DNA of 64,000 nucleotides, from assembly GCA_920105625.2 (NCBI GenBank), contig OV050032.1:195096571-195160570 (forward strand), in the 5' to 3' direction. This stretch comes from Clusia tigrina. Its lineage: Eukaryota > Arthropoda > Insecta > Diptera > Clusiidae. Below the pieces are notes generated by a model, which was not told where the DNA came from, ran no database searches, and was given only the letters and a program-made list of their open reading frames with translations. Positions 14,001 through 29,299 of this stretch are shown in pieces. How positions within the stretch are numbered: position 1 is the stretch's first letter; each line of letters opens with the position of its first letter. The translations under genes were made by a program, and so were the position numbers.

Positions 14001-17000
14001 TGTTTAACGATCTATAATACAACTTTGTTTAACGATCTATACTACAACTCTGTTTAACGATCTATACTACAACTTTGTTCAACGATCTATACTGCAACTC
14101 TTTTTAACGATCTATACAACAACTCTGTTTAACGATCTATACTACAACTCTGTTTAACGATCTATACTACAACTTTGTTTAACGATCTATACTACAACTC
14201 TGTTTAACGATCTATACAACAACTCTGTTTAACGATTTATACTTCAACTTTGTTTAACGATCTATACTACAACTCTTTTTAACGATCTATACAACAACTC
14301 TGTTTAACGATTTATACTACAACTCTGTTTAACGATCTATAATACAACTTTGTTTAACGATCTATACTGCTACTCTGTTTAACGATTTATACTTCAACTT
14401 TGGTTAACGATCTATACTACAACTTTGTTTAACGATCTATACTACAACTTTGTTTAACGATCTATACTACAACTCTGTTTAACGATCTATACAACAACTC
14501 TGTTTAACGATCTATACTAGAACTCTGTTTAACGATCTATACAACAACTCTGTTTAACGATCTATACTACAACTTTGTTTAACGATCTATACTACAACTC
14601 TGTTTAACGATCTATACTACAACTCTGTTTAACGATCTATACTACAACTCTGTTTAACGATCTATACTACAACTTTGTTTAACGATCTATACTACAACTT
14701 TGTTTAACGATCTATACTGCTACTCTGTTTAACGATTTATACTTCAACTTTGTTTAACGATCTATACTACAACTCTGTTTAACGATCTATACTGCAACTC
14801 TGTTTAACGATCTATAATACAACTTTGTTTAACGATCTATACTACAACTCTGTTTAACGATCTATACTGCAACTCTGTTTAACGATCTATACTACAAATT
14901 TGTTTAACGATCTATACTACAACTCTGTTTAACGATCTATACTACAACTCTGTTTAACGATCTATACTGCTACTCTGTTTAACGATTTATACTTCAACTT
15001 TGTTTAACGATCTATACTACAACTTTGTTTAACGATCTATATTGCAACTTTGTTTAACGATCTATACTACAACTTTGTTTAACGATCTATACTACAACTC
15101 TGTTTAACGATCTATACTACAACTCTGTTTAACGATCTATACTGCAACTTTGTTTAACGATCTATACTGCAACTTTGTTTAACGATCTATACTGCAACTC
15201 TGTTTAACGATCTATACTACAACTCTGTTTAACGATCTATACTACAACTTTGTTTAACGATCTATACTGCAACTTTGTTTAACGATCTATACTACAACTC
15301 TGTTTAACGATCTATACTACAACTTTGTTTAACGATCTATACTGCAACTCTGTTTAACGATTTATACTTCAACTTTGTTTAACGATCTATACTACAACTT
15401 TGTTTAACGATCTATACTGCAACTCTTTTTAACGATCTATACAACAACTCTGTTTAACGATTTATACTTCAACTTTGTTTAACGATCTATACTGCAACTC
15501 TTTTTAACGATCTATACAACAACTCTGTTTAACGATTTATACTACAACTCTGTTTAACGATCTATAATACAACTTTGTTTAACGATCTATACTGCTACTC
15601 TGTTTAACGATTTATACTTCAACTTTGGTTAACGATCTATACTACAACTTTGTTTAACGATCTATACTGCAACTCTTTTTAACGATCTATACAACAACTC
15701 TGTTTAACGATTTATACTACAACTCTGTTTAACGATCTATAATACAACTTTGTTTAACGATCTATACTGCTACTCTGTTTAACGATTTATACTTCAACTT
15801 TGTTTAACGATCTATACTACAACTTTGTTTAACGATCTATATTGCAACTTTGTTTAACGATCTATACTGCTACTCTGTTTAACGATTTATACTTCAACTT
15901 TGGTTAACGATCTATACTACAACTTTGTTTAACGATCTATACTGCAACTCTTTTTAACGATCTATACAACAACTCTGTTTAACGATTTATACTACAACTC
16001 TGTTTAACGATCTATAATACAACTTTGTTTAACGATCTATACTGCTACTCTGTTTAACGATTTATACTTCAACTTTGTTTAACGATCTATACTACAACTT
16101 TGTTTAACGATCTATACTAGAACTCTGTTTAACGATCTATACAACAACTCTGTTTAACGATCTATACTAGAACTCTGTTTAACGATTTATACTACAACTC
16201 TGTTTAACGATCTATACTAGAACTCTGTTTAACGATCTATACTACAACTCTGTTTAACGATCTATACTACAACTCTGTTTAACGATCTATACAACAACTC
16301 TGTTTAACGATCTATACTAGAACTCTGTTTAACGATCTATACTACAACTCTGTTTAACGATCTATACTAGAACTCTGTTTAACGATTTATACTACAACTC
16401 TGTTTAACGATCTATACTAGAACTCTGTTTAACGATCTATACTACAACTCTGTTTAACGATCTATACTACAACTTTGTTTAACGATCTATACTACAACTT
16501 TGTTTAACGATCTATACTACAACTCTGTTTAACGATCTATACTGCAACTCTGTTTAACGATCTATACTACAAATTTGTTTAACGATCTATACTACAACTC
16601 TGTTTAACGATCTATAATACAACTTTGTTTAACGATCTATACTGCTACTCTGTTTAACGATTTATACTTCAACTTTGTTTAACGATCTATACTACAACTT
16701 TGTTTAACGATCTATATTGCAACTTTGTTTAACGATCTATACTACAACTTTGTTTAACGATCTATACTACAACTCTGTTTAACGATCTATACTACAACTC
16801 TGTTTAACGATCTATACTGCAACTTTGTTTAACGATCTATACTGCAACTTTGTTTAACGATCTATACCGCAACTCTGTTTAACGATCTATACTACAACTC
16901 TGTTTAACGATCTATACTACAACTTTGTTTAACGATCTATACTGCAACTTTGTTTAACGATCTATACTACAACTCTGTTTAACGATCTATACTACAACTT

Positions 17001-18220
17001 TGTTTAACGATCTATACTGCAACTCTGTTTAACGATCTATACTACAACTTTGTTTAACGATCTATACTACAACTTTGTTTAACGATCTATACTGCAACTC
17101 TGTTTAACGATCTATACAACAACTCTGTTTAACGATTTATACTTCAACTTTGTTTAACGATCTATACTGCAACTCTTTTTAACGATCTATACAACAACTC
17201 TGTTTAACGATTTATACTACAACTCTGTTTAACGATCTATAATACAACTTTGTTTAACGATCTATACTGCTACTCTGTTTAACGATTTATACTACAACTT
17301 TGTTTAACGATCTATACTACAACTTTGTTTAACGATCTATACTGCAACTCTGTTTAACGATCTATACAACAACTCTGTTTAACGATTTATACTACAACTC
17401 TGTTTAACGATCTATAATACAACTTTGTTTAACGATCTATACTGCTACTCTGTTTAACGATTTATACTTCAACTTTGTTTAACGATCTATACTACAACTT
17501 TGTTTAACGATCTATATTGCAACTTTGTTTAACGATCTATACTGCTACTCTGTTTAACGATTTATACTTCAACTTTGGTTAACGATCTATACTACAACTT
17601 TGTTTAACGATCTATACTGCAACTCTGTTTAACGATCTATACTACAACTTTGTTTAACGATCTATACTGCAACTCTTTTTAACGATCTATACAACAACTC
17701 TGTTTAACGATTTATACTTCAACTTTGTTTAACGATCTATACTACAACTTTGTTTAACGATCTATACTAGAACTCTGTTTAACGATCTATACAACAACTC
17801 TGTTTAACGATCTATACTAGAACTCTGTTTAACGATTTATACTACAACTCTGTTTAACGATCTATACTAGAACTCTGTTTAACGATCTATACTACAACTT
17901 TGTTTAACGATCTATACTACAACTCTGTTTAACGATCTATACAACAACTCTGTTTAACGATCTATACTAGAACTCTGTTTAACGATCTATACAACAACTC
18001 TGTTTAACGATCTATACTAGAACTCTGTTTAACGATTTATACTACAACTCTGTTTAACGATCTATACTAGAACTCTGTTTAACGATCTATACTACAACTC
18101 TGTTTAACGATCTATACTACAACTTTGTTTAACGATCTATACTACAACTTTGTTTAACGATCTATACTACAACTCTGTTTAACGATCTATACTGCAACTC
18201 TGTTTAACGATCTATACTAC
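11021..18220 (+). repeat. Satellite super-repeat round B (7,200 bp)
   Basis: Marker monomers lie at 11021 (here mutated to AAATCTG), 13971, 14896, 16571 and 18221. The intervals are 118, 37, 67 and 66 monomers, matching round A except for one monomer. The private TTCAAC variant at 14080 is exactly 7,219 bp after its twin at 6861. A second private variant, ACCGC, lies at about 16866. Confidence 0.85.
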
Positions 18221-21200
18221 AAATTTGTTTAACGATCTATACTACAACTCTGTTTAACGATCTATAATACAACTTTGTTTAACGATCTATACTGCTACTC
18301 TGTTTAACGATTTATACTTCAACTTTGTTTAACGATCTATACTACAACTTTGTTTAACGATCTATATTGCAACTTTGTTTAACGATCTATACTACAACTT
18401 TGTTTAACGATCTATACTACAACTCTGTTTAACGATCTATACTACAACTCTGTTTAACGATCTATACTGCAACTTTGTTTAACGATCTATACTGCAACTT
18501 TGTTTAACGATCTATACTGCAACTCTGTTTAACGATCTATACTACAACTCTGTTTAACGATCTATACTACAACTTTGTTTAACGATCTATACTGCAACTT
18601 TGTTTAACGATCTATACTACAACTCTGTTTAACGATCTATACTACAACTTTGTTTAACGATCTATACTGCAACTCTGTTTAACGATCTATACTACAACTT
18701 TGTTTAACGATCTATACTACAACTTTGTTTAACGATCTATACTGCAACTCTTTTTAACGATCTATACAACAACTCTGTTTAACGATTTATACTTCAACTT
18801 TGTTTAACGATCTATACTGCAACTCTTTTTAACGATCTATACAACAACTCTGTTTAACGATTTATACTACAACTCTGTTTAACGATCTATAATACAACTT
18901 TGTTTAACGATCTATACTGCTACTCTGTTTAACGATTTATACTTCAACTTTGGTTAACGATCTATACTACAACTTTGTTTAACGATCTATACTGCAACTC
19001 TTTTTAACGATCTATACAACAACTCTGTTTAACGATTTATACTACAACTCTGTTTAACGATCTATAATACAACTTTGTTTAACGATCTATACTGCTACTC
19101 TGTTTAACGATTTATACTTCAACTTTGTTTAACGATCTATACTACAACTTTGTTTAACGATCTATATTGCAACTTTGTTTAACGATCTATACTGCTACTC
19201 TGTTTAACGATTTATACTTCAACTTTGGTTAACGATCTATACTACAACTTTGTTTAACGATCTATACTGCAACTCTTTTTAACGATCTATACAACAACTC
19301 TGTTTAACGATTTATACTACAACTCTGTTTAACGATCTATAATACAACTTTGTTTAACGATCTATACTGCTACTCTGTTTAACGATTTATACTTCAACTT
19401 TGTTTAACGATCTATACTACAACTTTGTTTAACGATCTATACTAGAACTCTGTTTAACGATCTATACTACAACTCTGTTTAACGATCTATACTACAACTC
19501 TGTTTAACGATCTATACTACAACTCTGTTTAACGATCTATACTAGAACTCTGTTTAACGATCTATACTACAACTTTGTTTAACGATCTATACTACAACTC
19601 TGTTTAACGATCTATACAACAACTCTGTTTAACGATCTATACTAGAACTCTGTTTAACGATCTATACAACAACTCTGTTTAACGATCTATACTAGAACTC
19701 TGTTTAACGATTTATACTACAACTCTGTTTAACGATCTATACTAGAACTCTGTTTAACGATCTATACTACAACTCTGTTTAACGATCTATACTACAACTT
19801 TGTTTAACGATCTATACTGCAACTTTGTTTAACGATCTATACTACAACTCTGTTTAACGATCTATACTACAACTTTGTTTAACGATCTATACTGCAACTC
19901 TGTTTAACGATCTATACTACAACTTTGTTTAACGATCTATACTACAACTTTGTTTAACGATCTATACTGCAACTCTTTTTAACGATCTATACAACAACTC
20001 TGTTTAACGATTTATACTTCAACTTTGTTTAACGATCTATACTGCAACTCTTTTTAACGATCTATACAACAACTCTGTTTAACGATTTATACTACAACTC
20101 TGTTTAACGATCTATAATACAACTTTGTTTAACGATCTATACTGCTACTCTGTTTAACGATCTATACTACAACTTTGGTTAACGATCTATACTACAACTT
20201 TGTTTAACGATCTATACTGCAACTCTTTTTAACGATCTATACAACAACTCTGTTTAACGATTTATACTACAACTCTGTTTAACGATCTATAATACAACTT
20301 TGTTTAACGATCTATACTGCTACTCTGTTTAACGATTTATACTTCAACTTTGTTTAACGATCTATACTACAACTTTGTTTAACGATCTATATTGCAACTT
20401 TGTTTAACGATCTATACTGCTACTCTGTTTAACGATTTATACTTCAACTTTGGTTAACGATCTATACTACAACTTTGTTTAACGATCTATACTGCAACTC
20501 TTTTTAACGATCTATACAACAACTCTGTTTAACGATTTATACTACAACTCTGTTTAACGATCTATAATACAACTTTGTTTAACGATCTATACTGCTACTC
20601 TGTTTAACGATTTATACTTCAACTTTGTTTAACGATCTATACTACAACTTTGTTTAACGATCTATACTAGAACTCTGTTTAACGATCTATACAACAACTC
20701 TGTTTAACGATCTATACTAGAACTCTGTTTAACGATTTATACTACAACTCTGTTTAACGATCTATACTAGAACTCTGTTTAACGATCTATACTACAACTT
20801 TGTTTAACGATCTATACTACAACTTTGTTTAACGATCTATACTACAACTCTGTTTAACGATCTATACTACAAATTTGTTTAACGATCTATACTACAACTC
20901 TGTTTAACGATCTATAATACAACTTTGTTTAACGATCTATACTGCTACTCTGTTTAACGATTTATACTTCAACTTTGTTTAACGATCTATACTACAACTT
21001 TGTTTAACGATCTATATTGCAACTTTGTTTAACGATCTATACTACAACTTTGTTTAACGATCTATACTACAACTCTGTTTAACGATCTATACTACAACTC
21101 TGTTTAACGATCTATACTGCAACTTTGTTTAACGATCTATACTGCAACTTTGTTTAACGATCTATACTGCAACTCTGTTTAACGATCTATACTACAACTC

Positions 21201-24195
21201 TGTTTAACGATCTATACTACAACTTTGTTTAACGATCTATACTGCAACTTTGTTTAACGATCTATACTACAACTCTGTTTAACGATCTATACTACAACTT
21301 TGTTTAACGATCTATACTGCAACTCTGTTTAACGATCTATACTACAACTTTGTTTAACGATCTATACTACAACTTTGTTTAACGATCTATACTGCAACTC
21401 TTTTTAACGATCTATACAACAACTCTGTTTAACGATTTATACTTCAACTTTGTTTAACGATCTATACTGCAACTCTTTTTAACGATCTATACAACAACTC
21501 TGTTTAACGATTTATACTACAACTCTGTTTAACGATCTATAATACAACTTTGTTTAACGATCTATACTGCTACTCTGTTTAACGATTTATACTTCAACTT
21601 TGGTTAACGATCTATACTACAACTTTGTTTAACGATCTATACTGCAACTCTTTTTAACGATCTATACAACAACTCTGTTTAACGATTTATACTACAACTC
21701 TGTTTAACGATCTATAATACAACTTTGTTTAACGATCTATACTGCTACTCTGTTTAACGATTTATACTTCAACTTTGTTTAACGATCTATACTACAACTT
21801 TGTTTAACGATCTATATTGCAACTTTGTTTAACGATCTATACTGCTACTCTGTTTAACGATTTATACTTCAACTTTGGTTAACGATCTATACTACAACTT
21901 TGTTTAACGATCTATACTGCAACTCTTTTTAACGATCTATACAACAACTCTGTTTAACGATTTATACTACAACTCTGTTTAACGATCTATAATACAACTT
22001 TGTTTAACGATCTATACTGCTACTCTGTTTAACGATTTATACTTCAACTTTGGTTAACGATCTATACTACAACTTTGTTTAACGATCTATACTAGAACTC
22101 TGTTTAACGATCTATACAACAACTCTGTTTAACGATCTATACTAGAACTCTGTTTAACGATTTATACTACAACTCTGTTTAACGATCTATACTAGAACTC
22201 TGTTTAACGATCTATACTACAACTTTGTTTAACGATCTATACTACAACTCTGTTTAACGATCTATACAACAACTCTGTTTAACGATCTATACTAGAACTC
22301 TGTTTAACGATCTATACAACAACTCTGTTTAACGATCTATACTAGAACTCTGTTTAACGATCTATACTACAACTCTGTTTAACGATCTATACTAGAACTC
22401 TGTTTAACGATCTATACTACAACTCTGTTTAACGATCTATACTACAACTTTGTTTAACGATCTATACTACAACTCTGTTTAACGATCTATACTACAACTC
22501 TGTTTAACGATCTATACTGCAACTCTGTTTAACGATCTATACTACAAATTTGTTTAACGATCTATACTACAACTCTGTTTAACGATCTATAATACAACTT
22601 TGTTTAACGATCTATACTGCTACTCTGTTTAACGATTTATACTTCAACTTTGTTTAACGATCTATACTACAACTTTGTTTAACGATCTATATTGCAACTT
22701 TGTTTAACGATCTATACTACAACTTTGTTTAACGATCTATACTACAACTCTGTTTAACGATCTATACTACAACTCTGTTTAACGATCTATACTGCAACTT
22801 TGTTTAACGATCTATACTGCAACTTTGTTTAACGATCTATACCGCAACTCTGTTTAACGATCTATACTACAACTCTGTTTAACGATCTATACTACAACTT
22901 TGTTTAACGATCTATACTGCAACTTTGTTTAACGATCTATACTACAACTCTGTTTAACGATCTATACTACAACTTTGTTTAACGATCTATACTGCAACTC
23001 TGTTTAACGATCTATACTACAACTTTGTTTAACGATCTATACTACAACTTTGTTTAACGATCTATACTGCAACTCTTTTTAACGATCTATACAACAACTC
23101 TGTTTAACGATTTATACTTCAACTTTGTTTAACGATCTATACTGCAACTCTTTTTAACGATCTATACAACAACTCTGTTTAACGATTTATACTACAACTC
23201 TGTTTAACGATCTATAATACAACTTTGTTTAACGATCTATACTGCTACTCTGTTTAACGATTTATACTTCAACTTTGGTTAACGATCTATACTACAACTT
23301 TGTTTAACGATCTATACTGCAACTCTTTTTAACGATCTATACAACAACTCTGTTTAACGATTTATACTACAACTCTGTTTAACGATCTATAATACAACTT
23401 TGTTTAACGATCTATACTGCTACTCTGTTTAACGATTTATACTTCAACTTTGTTTAACGATCTATACTACAACTTTGTTTAACGATCTATATTGCAACTT
23501 TGTTTAACGATCTATACTGCTACTCTGTTTAACGATTTATACTTCAACTTTGGTTAACGATCTATACTACAACTTTGTTTAACGATCTATACTGCAACTC
23601 TTTTTAACGATCTATACTACAACTTTGTTTAACGATCTATACTGCAACTCTTTTTAACGATCTATACAACAACTCTGTTTAACGATTTATACTTCAACTT
23701 TGTTTAACGATCTATACTACAACTTTGTTTAACGATCTATACTAGAACTCTGTTTAACGATCTATACAACAACTCTGTTTAACGATCTATACTACAACTC
23801 TGTTTAACGATCTATACTACAACTCTGTTTAACGATCTATACTAGAACTCTGTTTAACGATCTATACTACAACTTTGTTTAACGATCTATACTACAACTC
23901 TGTTTAACGATCTATACAACAACTCTGTTTAACGATCTATACTAGAACTCTGTTTAACGATCTATACAACAACTCTGTTTAACGATCTATACTACAACTC
24001 TGTTTAACGATTTATACTACAACTCTGTTTAACGATCTATACTAGAACTCTGTTTAACGATCTATACTACAACTCTGTTTAACGATCTATACTACAACTT
24101 TGTTTAACGATCTATACTACAACTTTGTTTAACGATCTATACTACAACTCTGTTTAACGATCTATACTGCAACTCTGTTTAACGATCTATACTAC
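18221..24195 (+). repeat. Satellite super-repeat round C, rearranged (5,975 bp)
   Basis: Marker monomers lie at 18221, 20871 and 22546. At 24196 the marker position is occupied by AACTTT. The intervals are 106, 67 and 66 monomers. The segment that carries the second and third markers in rounds A and B is missing. The ACCGC variant at about 22841 lies 295 bp into its block, as it does in the block starting at 16571, so these two blocks are copies. Confidence 0.75.
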
Positions 24196-27100
24196 AACTT
24201 TGTTTAACGATCTATACTACAACTCTGTTTAACGATCTATAATACAACTTTGTTTAACGATCTATACTGCTACTCTGTTTAACGATTTATACTTCAACTT
24301 TGTTTAACGATCTATACTACAACTTTGTTTAACGATCTATATTGCAACTTTGTTTAACGATCTATACTACAACTTTGTTTAACGATCTATACTACAACTC
24401 TGTTTAACGATCTATACTACAACTCTGTTTAACGATCTATACTACAACTTTGTTTAACGATCTATACTGCAACTTTGTTTAACGATCTATACTGCAACTC
24501 TGTTTAACGATCTATACTACAACTCTGTTTAACGATCTATACTACAACTTTGTTTAACGATCTATACTGCAACTTTGTTTAACGATCTATACTACAACTC
24601 TGTTTAACGATCTATACTACAACTTTGTTTAACGATCTATACTGCAACTCTGTTTAACGATGTATACTTCAACTTTGTTTAACGATCTATACTACAACTT
24701 TGTTTAACGATCTATACTGCAACTCTTTTTAACGATCTATACAACAACTCTGTTTAACGATTTATACTTCAACTTTGTTTAACGATCTATACTGCAACTC
24801 TTTTTAACGATCTATACAACAACTCTGTTTAACGATTTATACTACAACTCTGTTTAACGATCTATAATACAACTTTGTTTAACGATCTATACTGCTACTC
24901 TGTTTAACGATTTATACTTCAACTTTGGTTAACGATCTATACTACAACTTTGTTTAACGATCTATACTGCAACTCTTTTTAACGATCTATACAACAACTC
25001 TGTTTAACGATTTATACTACAACTCTGTTTAACGATCTATAATACAACTTTGTTTAACGATCTATACTGCTACTCTGTTTAACGATTTATACTTCAACTT
25101 TGTTTAACGATCTATACTACAACTTTGTTTAACGATCTATATTGCAACTTTGTTTAACGATCTATACTGCTACTCTGTTTAACGATTTATACTTCAACTT
25201 TGGTTAACGATCTATACTACAACTTTGTTTAACGATCTATACTGCAACTCTTTTTAACGATCTATACAACAACTCTGTTTAACGATCTATACTACAACTC
25301 TGTTTAACGATCTATAATACAACTTTGTTTAACGATCTATACTGCTACTCTGTTTAACGATTTATACTTCAACTTTGTTTAACGATCTATACTACAACTT
25401 TGTTTAACGATCTATACTAGAACTCTGTTTAACGATCTATACTACAACTCTGTTTAACGATCTATACTAGAACTCTGTTTAACGATCTATACTACAACTC
25501 TGTTTAACGATCTATACTAGAACTCTGTTTAACGATCTATACTACAACTTTGTTTAACGATCTATACTACAACTCTGTTTAACGATCTATACAACAACTC
25601 TGTTTAACGATCTATACTAGAACTCTGTTTAACGATCTATACAACAACTCTGTTTAACGATCTATACTAGAACTCTGTTTAACGATTTATACTACAACTC
25701 TGTTTAACGATCTATACTAGAACTCTGTTTAACGATCTATACTACAACTCTGTTTAACGATCTATACTACAACTTTGTTTAACGATCTATACTACAACTT
25801 TGTTTAACGATCTATACTACAACTCTGTTTAACGATCTATACTACAACTTTGTTTAACGATCTATACTGCAACTCTGTTTAACGATCTATACTACAACTT
25901 TGTTTAACGATCTATACTACAACTTTGTTTAACGATCTATACTGCAACTCTTTTTAACGATCTATACAACAACTCTGTTTAACGATCTATACTTCAACTT
26001 TGTTTAACGATCTATACTGCAACTCTTTTTTAACGATCTATACTACAACTCTGTTTAACGATTTATACTACAACTCTGTTTAACGATCTATAATACAACT
26101 TTGTTTAACGATCTATACTGCTACTCTGTTTAACGATTTATACTTCAACTTTGGTTAACGATCTATACTACAACTTTGTTTAACGATCTATACTGCAACT
26201 CTTTTTAACGATCTATACAACAACTCTGTTTAACGATTTATACTACAACTCTGTTTAACGATCTATAATACAACTTTGTTTAACGATCTATACTGCTACT
26301 CTGTTTAACGATTTATACTTCAACTTTGTTTAACGATCTATACTACAACTTTGTTTAACGATCTATACTACAACTTTGTTTAACGATCTATACTGCTACT
26401 CTGTTTAACGATTTATACTTCAACTTTGGTTAACGATCTATACTACAACTTTGTTTAACGATCTATACTGCAACTCTTTTTAACGATCTATACAACAACT
26501 CTGTTTAACGATTTATACTACAACTCTGTTTAACGATCTATAATACAACTTTGTTTAACGATCTATACTGCTACTCTGTTTAACGATCTATACTTCAACT
26601 TTGTTTAACGATCTATACTACAACTTTGTTTAACGATCTATACTACAACTCTGTTTAACGATCTATACAACAACTCTGTTTAACGATCTATACTAGAACT
26701 CTGTTTAACGATTTATACTACAACTCTGTTTAACGATCTATACTAGAACTCTGTTTAACGATCTATACTACAACTTTGTTTAACGATCTATACTACAACT
26801 CTGTTTAACGATCTATACAACAACTCTGTTTAACGATCTATACTAGAACTCTGTTTAACGATCTATACAACAACTCTGTTTAACGATCTATACTAGAACT
26901 CTGTTTAACGATTTATACTACAACTCTGTTTAACGATCTATACTAGAACTCTGTTTAACGATCTATACTACAACTCTGTTTAACGATCTATACTACAACT
27001 TTGTTTAACGATCTATACTACAACTTTGTTTAACGATCTATACTGCTACTCTGTTTAACGATTTATACTTCAACTTTGTTTAACGATCTATACTACAACT

Positions 27101-29299
27101 CTGTTTAACGATCTATACTGCAACTCTGTTTAACGATCTATACTACAAATTTGTTTAACGATCTATACTACAACTCTGTTTAACGATCTATAATACAACT
27201 TTGTTTAACGATCTATACTACAACTCTGTTTAACGATCTATACTACAACTTTGTTTAACGATCTATACTGCAACTCTTTTTAACGATCTATACAACAACT
27301 CTGTTTAACGATCTATACTACAACTGTGTTTAACGATCTATACTACAACTTTGTTTAACGATCTATACTACAACTTTGTTTAACGATCTATACAACAACT
27401 CTGTTTAACGATTTATACTTCAACTTTGTTTAACGATCTATACTGCAACTCTTTTTAACGATCTATACAACAACTCTGTTTAACGATTTATACTACAACT
27501 CTGTTTAACGATCTATAATACAACTTTGTTTAACGATCTATACTGCTACTCTGTTTAACGATTTATACTTCAACTTTGGTTAACGATCTATACTACAACT
27601 TTGTTTAACGATCTATACTGCAACTCTTTTTAACGATCTATACTACAACTCTGTTTAACGATCTATACTACAACTTTGTTTAACGATCTATACAACAACT
27701 CTGTTTAACGATCTATACTAGAACTCTGTTTAACGATTTATACTACAACTCTGTTTAACGATCTATACTAGAACTCTGTTTAACGATCTATACTACAACT
27801 TTGTTTAACGATCTATACTACAACTCTGTTTAACGATCTATACAACAACTCTGTTTAACGATCTATACTAGAACTCTGTTTAACGATCTATACAACAACT
27901 CTGTTTAACGATCTATACTAGAACTCTGTTTAACGATTTATACTACAACTCTGTTTAACGATCTATACTAGAACTCTGTTTAACGATCTATACTACAACT
28001 CTGTTTAACGATCTATACTACAACTTTGTTTAACGATCTATACTACAACTTTGTTTAACGATCTATACTGCTACTCTGTTTAACGATTTATACTTCAACT
28101 TTGTTTAACGATCTATACTACAACTCTGTTTAACGATCTATACTGCAACTCTGTTTAACGATCTATACTACAAATTTGTTTAACGATCTATACTACAACT
28201 CTGTTTAACGATCTATAATACAACTTTGTTTAACGATCTATACTACAACTCTGTTTAACGATCTATACTGCAACTCTGTTTAACGATCTATACAACAACT
28301 CTGTTTAACGATCTATACTAGAACTCTGTTTAACGATCTATACAACAACTCTGTTTAACGATCTATACTAGAACTCTGTTTAACGATTTATACTACAACT
28401 CTGTTTAACGATCTATACTAGAACTCTGTTTAACGATCTATACTGCTACTCTGTTTAACGATTTATACTTCAACTTTGTTTAACGATCTATACTACAACT
28501 TTGTTTAACGATCTATATTGCAACTTTGTTTAACGATCTATACTACAACTTTGTTTAACGATCTATACTACAACTCTGCTTAACGATCTATACTACAACT
28601 CTGTTTAACGATCTATACTGCAACTTTGTTTAACGATCTATACTGCAACTTTGTTTAACGATCTATACTGCAACTCTGTTTAACGATCTATACTACAACT
28701 CTGTTTAACGATCTATACTACAACTTTGTTTAACGATCTATACTGCAACTCTTTTTAACGATCTATACAACAACTCTGTTTAACGATTTATACTTCAACT
28801 TTGTTTAACGATCTATACTACAACTCTGTTTAACGATCTATACTGCAACTTTGTTTAACGATCTATACTACAACTCTGTTTAACGATCTATACTACAACT
28901 TTGTTTAACGATCTACACTGCAACTCTGTTTAACGATCTATACTACAACTCTGTTTAACGATCTATACTACAACTTTGTTTAACGATCTATACTGCAACT
29001 CTTTTTAACGATCTATACAACAACTCTGTTTAACGATTTATACTTCAACTTTGTTTAACGATCTATACTACAACTTTGTTTAACGATCTATACTGCAACT
29101 CTGTTTAACGATCTATACTACAACTTTGTTTAACGATCTATATTGCAACTCTTTTTAACGATCTATACTTCAACTCTTTTTAACGATCTAACGAACTTTG
29201 TTTAACGATCTATACTACAACTTTGTTTAACGATCTATACTACAACTCTGTTTAACGATCTATACTGCAACTCTATTTAACGATCTATACTACAACTCT
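24196..29299 (+). repeat. Satellite super-repeat round D, partial and decaying
   Basis: The first interval returns to 118 monomers plus one inserted base (24196 to 27147), as in rounds A and B. The next is 41 monomers (27147 to 28172). The last monomers before 29299 show the highest disorder in the array: a shortened unit near 29186-29199, single-base changes, and a final truncated monomer. Confidence 0.75.

Larger units (their letters stand above)
1009..29299 (+). repeat. 25-bp satellite DNA megaarray (about 28.3 kb)
   Basis: A head-to-tail array with a strict 25-bp period and roughly 1,130 monomers, all in one orientation, with no foreign insertion seen. The monomer has a near-invariant core TGTTTAACGAT(C/T)TATA followed by a variable part: (CT/CA/AT/TT)-(A/G/T)-(C/G) and then AACTCT or AACTTT. 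About a dozen monomer haplotypes recur (for example ACTAC, ACTGC, ACAAC, ACTAG, ACTTC, GCTAC, AATAC, ATTGC, GATTTAT, CTTTTTAAC and TTGGTTAAC), and they recur in long ordered series. Length changes are very rare: 6-bp deletions at about 2831 and 10050, and a 1-bp insertion at about 26029. Because 25 is not a multiple of 3, the TAA in the core falls in every frame, so the array cannot encode protein. The monomer is about 32% GC and normally contains one GATC and one TTAA. Confidence 0.98.

Noticed and set aside
1009..29299. CRISPR array
   Set aside because: The 25-bp units are contiguous with no spacers, the setting is eukaryotic, and there are no cas genes.
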